Assembly: GCA_016212745.1 (NCBI GenBank)
Contig: JACRDX010000035.1
Span: forward strand, 1 to 5,587
Direction: 5' to 3'
Source: Candidatus Falkowiibacteriota bacterium
GTDB taxonomy: Bacteria > Patescibacteriota > Patescibacteriia > UBA11705 > JACRDX01
DNA length: 5,587 nt
Both the position numbers and the translations under genes were made by a program. Below are positions 1-4,283 of this stretch, in pieces (position 1 is the stretch's first letter; every line of letters begins with the position of its first letter). The notes beneath the pieces are model-generated. The model was not told the DNA's origin, ran no database searches, and worked only from the letters and a program-made list of their open reading frames with translations.

Positions 1-510
1 TGGATTAAAAAAACCACGTTGAAAAGTCGCGTTGCCAAAATTTTGATAAGCGGGTTTGACAGCAAGGTTATTTACGCGGCAAGTTTGGAAAATGGAATTT
101 CAAAATCAACTGACGCGGGCGAAACGTGGCAAAGCTTGAATCTCGCGTTTGCGACTTTGGGAACAAATGAAATTTATTATTATCGTGGATTTATTGAAGA
201 TGGCAAAAAGGCCGGAACATTGTATTACGCGTCTGCTGTTGGTTTGTTTAAGACAACGACCGGCGGGCAAGAGTGGACAGCTATGAATTTGCTGACGCCG
301 AGCGACCAGGCAAACATTTATTCCATTGCCGTTGACCCAAATAATAGCAACAATCTTTATTACGGAACCATGACTTCGTTTTATCGCAGCAAAGACGGCG
401 GTAATAGTTGGATTGCGAAAAAAATGCCCACAACATTGGCAGCATCTGTTTTGAAAGTTCATCCAAAGAGCAGCGCGGTTTTATACATGGGCGTTAAAAG
501 CATTAAATAA
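1..510 (+). CDS. Asp-box (BNR/sialidase-type) beta-propeller protein, 3' end only
   Basis: The frame is open from the first base to TAA at 508-510, so the start lies outside the window; the TTG at 19 is an internal codon. About 169 residues are visible. They contain repeating units of the form 'strand, then S-x-D-x-G-x-T-W': a perfect Asp box STDAGETW at 106-129, a degenerate one TTTGGQEW at 253-276 and a near-perfect one SKDGGNSW at 388-411, spaced by about 45-49 residues. Between them lie typical propeller phrases such as VDPNNSNNLYYGT. Asp-box propellers of this kind (sialidase-like, sortilin/Vps10-like or Ycf48-like) are usually secreted or surface-anchored and bind ligands or glycans. 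No catalytic residues can be identified here, so neither sialidase activity nor a photosystem role should be assumed. The end at VLYMGVKSIK looks like the last propeller strand, with no C-terminal anchor. A signal peptide or lipobox would be in the missing part. The fold is well supported; the function is unknown. Confidence 0.85.
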   Translation, partial: WIKKTTLKSRVAKILISGFDSKVIYAASLENGISKSTDAGETWQSLNLAFATLGTNEIYYYRGFIEDGKKAGTLYYASAVGLFKTTTGGQEWTAMNLLTPSDQANIYSIAVDPNNSNNLYYGTMTSFYRSKDGGNSWIAKKMPTTLAASVLKVHPKSSAVLYMGVKSIK

Positions 511-520
511 GATTTAATCT

Positions 521-1075
521 ATGAATCAATTCATCGCAAAACATCAGGCAAATTTTGACGCGGTTGTTGAGCATTTTAAAAAAGAAATAGGAGGAATCAG
601 AACTGGACGCGCGACACCATCATTGGTTGAAAATGTGCAGGTGAACGCGTACGGAGTGCGCACGCCGTTGAAGCAATTGGCAAGCATCAGCATCGCCGAA
701 GTGAGAATGTTGAATGTGGAAGCATGGGACAAAACTGTGATTAAAGATATTGAAAAAGCGATTGCCGAAGCAAATGTCGGTGTTACTACGGCAGCTGATG
801 GAAATGTGATTCATGTTTCTGTCCCGCAAATGACAGAGGAAACGCGCGACAAGTATCTGAAAATTTTGAAAGAAAAATTAGAAAAAGCAAAAATCAGTCT
901 GCGCAGCGTCAGAGAAAAAGTAAAGGATGAAATTTTGGCCGCGTTTAAGGTCAAAGAAATCAGCGAAGACAGCCGCTACAATTTTATTGACGAGTTGGAT
1001 AAAGAAACTGCAAAATACACCGCAAAGCTGGAAGAGCAATCTGCGATTAAAGAAAAAGAAATTAAAACAATATAG
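521..1075 (+). CDS. frr: Ribosome recycling factor (RRF)
   Basis: RRF acts with EF-G to split the 70S ribosome after termination, in the cytoplasm. The product has 184 residues, the normal family length (about 185). The hallmark IRTGRATPSLVENV is at residues 26-39, at the hinge between domain I (three-helix bundle, about 1-30 and 105-184) and domain II (beta domain, about 31-104). Domain II shows the usual TPL-x-QLASIS and W-D-K blocks (48-57, 69-71). SLRSVREK at 126-133 supplies Arg131, matching the Arg132 of E. coli RRF that contacts the 50S subunit, and the C-terminus has the normal KEKEI ending. The ATG at 521 gives the standard N-terminus and lies 10 nt after the preceding stop; no Shine-Dalgarno site precedes it. 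The common tsf-pyrH-frr neighbourhood is absent here: frr sits between a propeller gene and glyS. Confidence 0.97.
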   Translation: MNQFIAKHQANFDAVVEHFKKEIGGIRTGRATPSLVENVQVNAYGVRTPLKQLASISIAEVRMLNVEAWDKTVIKDIEKAIAEANVGVTTAADGNVIHVSVPQMTEETRDKYLKILKEKLEKAKISLRSVREKVKDEILAAFKVKEISEDSRYNFIDELDKETAKYTAKLEEQSAIKEKEIKTI

Positions 1076-1076
1076 T

Positions 1077-2387
1077 ATGGCAGAAGATAAAAAGATGGAA
1101 AAACTTGTTTCACTTTGTAAACGGCGGGGTTTTGTTTTTCCGAATTCTGAAATTTACGGTGGCTTGGCCAACACTTATGATTATGGTCCGCTTGGTGTTG
1201 AGCTGAAAAATAATATCAAGCAACTATGGTGGCGTTTTTTTGTGCAACAACGCGACGACATTGTTGGCATTGATGGCGCGATATTGTCAAAAGCTCAAGT
1301 TTTTGCGGCAAGCGGGCATATTGAAAATTTTAAAGACGCATTAGTTGAATGTAAAAAATGCCACAAACGTTTTCGGCCGGATAAACTTAGCGATGCGACA
1401 AGATGCCCTGATTGCGGGGGCAAATTCACGAAACAGAAAATGTTCAGTGGAATGTTCAAAACTATTATTGGTCCGATTGAAGAACAGGGCGAAGTGACAT
1501 ATCTTCGGCCAGAAACCGCGCAAAACATTTTTGTGGACTATAAAAACGTTCTGCAATCAACAAACGTCAAAATTCCATTTGGTATTGCGCAAATGGGTAA
1601 AGTTTTTCGTAATGAAATTACAACGGGTAATTTGATTTTTCGCACATTGGAGTTTGAACAAATGGAAATTGAATATTTTGTAAATCCAAAAGATGATTGG
1701 AATAAAAAATTTGAACAATGGGCCGATTGTATGCACCAGTTTGCAAAATTGGTTGGTTTAAATTTGAAAAAGATTCACGATGTTGAAGTCAGCGAAAAAG
1801 ACCGCGCGTTTTATTCACAGCGGACAATTGACACGGAATATGAATTTCCATTTGGACAAGATGAGTTGTGGGGGCTTGCTTATCGCGGCGATTATGATTT
1901 GAGCAATCACCAAAAACATTCTGGGGTTGATTTAACATATTTTGACGCACAAAATAATGAGCGCTATTTACCACACGTGATAGAGCCGACATTTGGCGTT
2001 GACAGAATTTTGCTCGCGATTTTGAGCGAGGCATATGTTGAGGAAACGTTGGAAAGCGGTGAAACGCGGGTTGTGCTGAAATTAAAACCAATTATTGCGC
2101 CGTATAAAGTCGCGGTTTTTCCATTGCTTGCTAATAAAGAAAAATTAGTTGAAAAAGCGCGTGAAATTTGTCGCGAGTTGAAAAAGAGCTACATGGTTTT
2201 TTGTGATGACCGTGGCAATATTGGCAAACGTTATCGTTATCAGGATGAAATTGGAACGCCGTTTTGTGTCACAATTGATTTTGACACTTTGGAAAAAGGA
2301 ACGGTGACCGTTCGCGACCGCGATACAATGAAACAGGACGTTGTTGAGGTTGGAAAGATCGAGGAATACATAGCTGGTAGGTTGTAG
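1077..2387 (+). CDS. glyS: Glycyl-tRNA synthetase, dimeric (alpha2) class II type
   Basis: This enzyme charges tRNA-Gly with glycine using ATP. The 436-residue product is the single-chain alpha2 form, not the alpha2beta2 GlyQ/GlyS form, and is a little shorter than usual bacterial examples (about 460 or more). The N-terminal signature FPNSEIYGGLANTYDYGPLG is at 21-40. A zinc-ribbon-like insertion has Cys92, Cys95, Cys110 and Cys113 in two CxxC pairs. LRPETAQ (143-149) is followed by class II motif 2 with FRNE (177-180), then IFRTLEFEQMEIEYF (187-201). Motif 3, EPTFGVDRILLAIL, is at 303-316. The C-terminal anticodon-binding domain starts near 338 (PIIAPYKVAVFPL) and includes the conserved GKRYRYQDEIGTPFCVT (383-399) and TVTVRDRD (409-416). 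The frame has no stop back to 927 inside frr, but the ATG at 1077, 1 nt after the frr stop, gives a family-like N-terminus. ATG 1095 is a less likely alternative. Translation is probably coupled to frr. Confidence 0.97.
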   Translation: MAEDKKMEKLVSLCKRRGFVFPNSEIYGGLANTYDYGPLGVELKNNIKQLWWRFFVQQRDDIVGIDGAILSKAQVFAASGHIENFKDALVECKKCHKRFRPDKLSDATRCPDCGGKFTKQKMFSGMFKTIIGPIEEQGEVTYLRPETAQNIFVDYKNVLQSTNVKIPFGIAQMGKVFRNEITTGNLIFRTLEFEQMEIEYFVNPKDDWNKKFEQWADCMHQFAKLVGLNLKKIHDVEVSEKDRAFYSQRTIDTEYEFPFGQDELWGLAYRGDYDLSNHQKHSGVDLTYFDAQNNERYLPHVIEPTFGVDRILLAILSEAYVEETLESGETRVVLKLKPIIAPYKVAVFPLLANKEKLVEKAREICRELKKSYMVFCDDRGNIGKRYRYQDEIGTPFCVTIDFDTLEKGTVTVRDRDTMKQDVVEVGKIEEYIAGRL

Positions 2388-2407
2388 GAAGGTAGCAGGG
2401 TAGGAAG
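2376..2407 (+). repeat. Degenerate GGTAG-rich purine repeat at the glyS/pduL junction
   Basis: GGTAG occurs at 2376-2380, 2391-2395 and 2399-2403, and the octamer GTAGGAAG at 2384-2391 and again, unchanged, at 2400-2407, 16 nt apart. The run covers the last glyS codons (its TAG stop at 2385-2387 is part of one unit) and the spacer. The second AGGAAG (2402-2407) resembles a Shine-Dalgarno core and lies 7 nt before an in-frame TTG at 2415, but 16 nt before the ATG at 2424. It may therefore be a ribosome site or simply low-complexity sequence. Confidence 0.5.
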
Positions 2408-2423
2408 ATGAATATTGAAATTT

Positions 2424-2996
2424 ATGATTGCATTAAAAATTGAAATTAGCGCGCGGCACGTGCATTTGACACGCCAAGATTTGGACGCGCTTTTTGGCGA
2501 TGGCTATGATTTGAAAAAAGAAAAAACGCTGTCGCAGGCGAGCGATTTTGCCGCAGAGGAGACCATTTCAATTGAAGGCGCGAAAGGTCGTATGGATAAT
2601 GTTAGAATTGTTGGGCCATGCAGAAGTTATAGTCAAGTTGAACTGTCAGCCACAGATTGCTATAAGTTGGGTATAAACGCGCCGGTCAGATTATCTGGCA
2701 AAATTATTGGTTCAGCGAGTATAAAGATAATCGGGCCAAAGGGCGAATTACAATTAAAGGACGGGGCTATTATTGCCAAGCGGCATATTCATATGAATCC
2801 AGAGGACAGCGCGAAGCTGGGCGTGAAAAATGGACAAAATGTAAAATTGGCGATTGATGGGCCGCGGGCTTTGATTTTTGATAATGTTGAAGTGCGCGTG
2901 CATGAAAGTTTTAATTTAGCTGCGCATTTGGATACTGATGAGGCAAATGCCGCGGGTATTAAAAGCAGCAATGCTACCGGAAATATTGTTGTTTAA
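2424..2996 (+). CDS. pduL: PduL-type phosphate acyltransferase (phosphotransacetylase)
   Basis: PduL enzymes move the acyl group between CoA and phosphate (acetyl-CoA + Pi to acetyl-phosphate + CoA) and are unrelated to classical Pta. The 190-residue product starts straight into the domain with ISARHVHLT (8-16), and the second domain repeats the theme with AKRHIHM (118-124). The expected metal-binding histidines are visible: His12, His14, His121, His123 and His168 (in AHLDTDEANA). The conserved AAEETISIEGAKG (43-55) and SYSQVELSATD (68-78) are also present. There is no N-terminal extension of the kind that sends PduL into bacterial microcompartments, so a free cytoplasmic enzyme is inferred. 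Acetate kinase follows on the same strand, which makes acetyl-CoA the likely substrate. I chose ATG 2424 because neighbouring genes also lack Shine-Dalgarno sites. TTG 2415 (three residues longer) is possible, since AGGAAG lies 7 nt upstream of it. Confidence 0.95.
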   Translation: MIALKIEISARHVHLTRQDLDALFGDGYDLKKEKTLSQASDFAAEETISIEGAKGRMDNVRIVGPCRSYSQVELSATDCYKLGINAPVRLSGKIIGSASIKIIGPKGELQLKDGAIIAKRHIHMNPEDSAKLGVKNGQNVKLAIDGPRALIFDNVEVRVHESFNLAAHLDTDEANAAGIKSSNATGNIVV

Positions 2997-3004
2997 AAAG
3001 AGAC

Positions 3005-3146
3005 CGATTTGGTAATTTTGTTTCTGCCGCCGTTCACTCGCCCAGCGAGCTCGTTCACTGACGTTGCGCCTTCGCTCTTCTGCCTTCGGCAGAAACCGTG
3101 CCCGCTCCCGGCGCAAAGTCGCGTCAGAAACAAAATTACCAAATCG
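3005..3146. repeat. 142-nt palindromic intergenic element with 22-bp perfect inverted repeats
   Basis: This fills nearly all of the 156-nt gap between pduL and ackA. The outer arms, 3005-3026 and 3125-3146, are perfect 22-nt reverse complements (outer ends CGATTTGGTA and TACCAAATCG) and AT-rich. The 98-nt centre (3027-3124) is about two-thirds G+C, clearly above the flanking genes, and holds nested pairings: CTCGC 3037-3041 with GCGAG 3045-3049; TTGCGCC 3064-3070 with GGCGCAA 3110-3116; TTCTGCC 3078-3084 with GGCAGAA 3088-3094. CGTTCACT is directly repeated at 3031-3038 and 3052-3059. I see no transposase gene, no clear target-site duplication and no credible ORF. A dispersed palindromic repeat (REP- or MITE-like), an RNA structure controlling ackA, or an atypical terminator are all possible. 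No T-run follows the palindrome on the + strand, so a classical intrinsic terminator for pduL is not supported. Confidence 0.85.
3078..3094. other. Apical 7-bp hairpin inside the palindromic element
   Basis: TTCTGCC (3078-3084) and GGCAGAA (3088-3094) form a perfect 7-bp stem with a TTC triloop. It is nested inside the TTGCGCC/GGCGCAA pairing (3064-3070 with 3110-3116) and would sit near the tip of a long folded RNA. No T-tract follows, so it is not called a terminator. Confidence 0.6.
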
Positions 3147-3152
3147 TAACAT

Positions 3153-4283
3153 ATGACTTTAATAATCAATGCGGGAAGTTCTAGCTTGAAATTTAAATTG
3201 TTTAATGAGAAGTTAGCGGTAATAAATGACGGGATTGTGGAAAAAATCGGGCTTGATGGCTCGTTTGTTATTTTTGGTGGCCTGCCCGCCGCAAAGCAGG
3301 GTAAAAAGCAGCCGATTAAAATTGAAAATCATGAGCAAGCATTAAAGCTTGTTTTTTCTTTGTTGAAAAAAGTTGGCATGCCAGTTGGAAAAATAAAAAA
3401 AGTTGGTCACAGAATTGTTCATGGTGGGTCAGAATTTGTTAAGCCGACTTTGTTGAACAAAAAAGTTGTTCAAGCGCTTGCAAAATATAACAAACTCGCG
3501 CCATTGCACAATCCAGCTGCATTATTGTGCGTTCGCGCGTCATTAAAATTATTGCCAAAAGCAAAGCAAATCGCGTGTTTTGATACGATGTTTTATAAAA
3601 CATTGCCTGATTTTGCGTTTCGCTACGCTTTGCCTGAAAAAATTTATAAAAAATTTGGATTGCGAAAATATGGTTTTCATGGATTGTCTCACGAATATGT
3701 TGCTGGACAAGCAGCGAAAAAGTTGAATTTGCTGTTGGCAAAAATAAATTTGATTACTTGCCATCTTGGCAGTGGTTGCAGTATAACGGCGATTAAAAAT
3801 GGCAAAGCCATTGATACGTCAATGGGTTTTACGCCGCTGGAAGGTTTGATGATGGGAACTCGGTGCGGTGACATTGATCCTGCGCTAGGATTATTTTTGG
3901 TGAAAAATGGTTTAACGCCAGAAAAAGTTGATTCAATGTTTAACAATGAATCTGGTTGGTTGGGGGTTTCCGGATTCAAGGATTTACGAGACATTTTAAC
4001 TGGCGCTGGCTATAATGTTGCTGGCTATAAAGTTGGTCGGTCATTTTCTGAAAAAGAAAAAGCAAGCTGCAAGCTTGCGTTGCGAATGTTTGTTTACAGA
4101 GTGAAAAAATATATTGGCGCTTACGCAGCAGTGCTTGGCAAGGTTGACGCGATTGTTTTTACTGCTGGAATCGGCGAGCGAAATGCTGACGTGCGGAAAT
4201 TGATAATGCGTGGTTTGCTAATTAAGACGCGTGTGCTGGTTGTTCCGACGAATGAGGAATTACAAATCGCCAAATCAATATGA
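3153..4283 (+). CDS. ackA: Acetate kinase
   Basis: AckA converts acetyl-phosphate and ADP to acetate and ATP in the cytoplasm, completing the route begun by the upstream pduL. The 376-residue product shows the ASKHA-fold signatures: NAGSSSLKF (6-14), GHRIVHGG (85-92, with substrate Arg87), CFDTMF (142-147, with Asp144), RKYGFHGLSHEYV (171-183, with His176), MGFTPLEGLMMGTRCGDIDPA (starting at 224, with Arg237), FTAGIGER (336-343) and the metal-site PTNEEL (365-370). It is shorter than usual (about 400). The loss is mostly one block of about 24 residues between RGL (353-355) and RVLVVPTNEE. The nucleotide-binding loop reads HLGSG (204-208) where the family has HLGNG. A loop around 281-306 is longer than usual and carries a tandem AGYNV/AGYKV duplication. 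The ATG at 3153 begins the standard N-terminus, with no Shine-Dalgarno site and a palindrome arm ending 6 nt before it. The stop overlaps the murJ start. Confidence 0.96.
   Translation: MTLIINAGSSSLKFKLFNEKLAVINDGIVEKIGLDGSFVIFGGLPAAKQGKKQPIKIENHEQALKLVFSLLKKVGMPVGKIKKVGHRIVHGGSEFVKPTLLNKKVVQALAKYNKLAPLHNPAALLCVRASLKLLPKAKQIACFDTMFYKTLPDFAFRYALPEKIYKKFGLRKYGFHGLSHEYVAGQAAKKLNLLLAKINLITCHLGSGCSITAIKNGKAIDTSMGFTPLEGLMMGTRCGDIDPALGLFLVKNGLTPEKVDSMFNNESGWLGVSGFKDLRDILTGAGYNVAGYKVGRSFSEKEKASCKLALRMFVYRVKKYIGAYAAVLGKVDAIVFTAGIGERNADVRKLIMRGLLIKTRVLVVPTNEELQIAKSI
4005..4034 (+). repeat. 15-bp in-frame tandem duplication inside ackA
   Basis: Two adjacent 15-bp units (4005-4019 and 4020-4034) match at 14 of 15 positions, including an unbroken 11-nt GCTGGCTATAA in each. 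They encode AGYNV then AGYKV (residues 285-294) in a loop that is length-variable in the family. Near identity at the DNA level, including third codon positions, suggests a recent duplication. Confidence 0.8.
4280..4283 (+). promoter_or_regulatory. ATGA stop/start overlap joining ackA and murJ
   Basis: The murJ ATG (4280-4282) overlaps the ackA TGA (4281-4283). With no Shine-Dalgarno-like sequence in the preceding 20 nt, re-initiation or translational coupling is the likely way murJ is started. Confidence 0.7.

Noticed and set aside
927..1076. Upstream extension of glyS by 50 codons inside frr
   Set aside because: The extension is out-of-frame frr sequence with no family similarity. The ATG at 1077 yields the normal GlyRS N-terminus.
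3027..3124. CRISPR or attC-like recombination site
   Set aside because: There is only one copy, without regularly spaced repeats, and no integrase or cas gene nearby. The direct repeat CGTTCACT occurs only twice and is 8 nt long.
2916..3152. 78-codon minus-strand ORF across the pduL 3' end and the intergenic palindrome
   Set aside because: It consists of the Arg-rich translation of the GC-rich palindrome plus antisense of pduL. It has no recognisable domain, so it reflects the repeat, not a gene.
3005..3152. Classical Rho-independent terminator for pduL
   Set aside because: The structure is large and no T-run follows the stems on the + strand. The A-run at 2995-2999 would only serve minus-strand transcription, where no gene is seen.
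4062..4078. Small palindrome GCAAGCTTGC with an adjacent GCAAGC copy inside ackA
   Set aside because: It is short, lies within coding sequence (ASCKLALR) and is consistent with chance and codon use.
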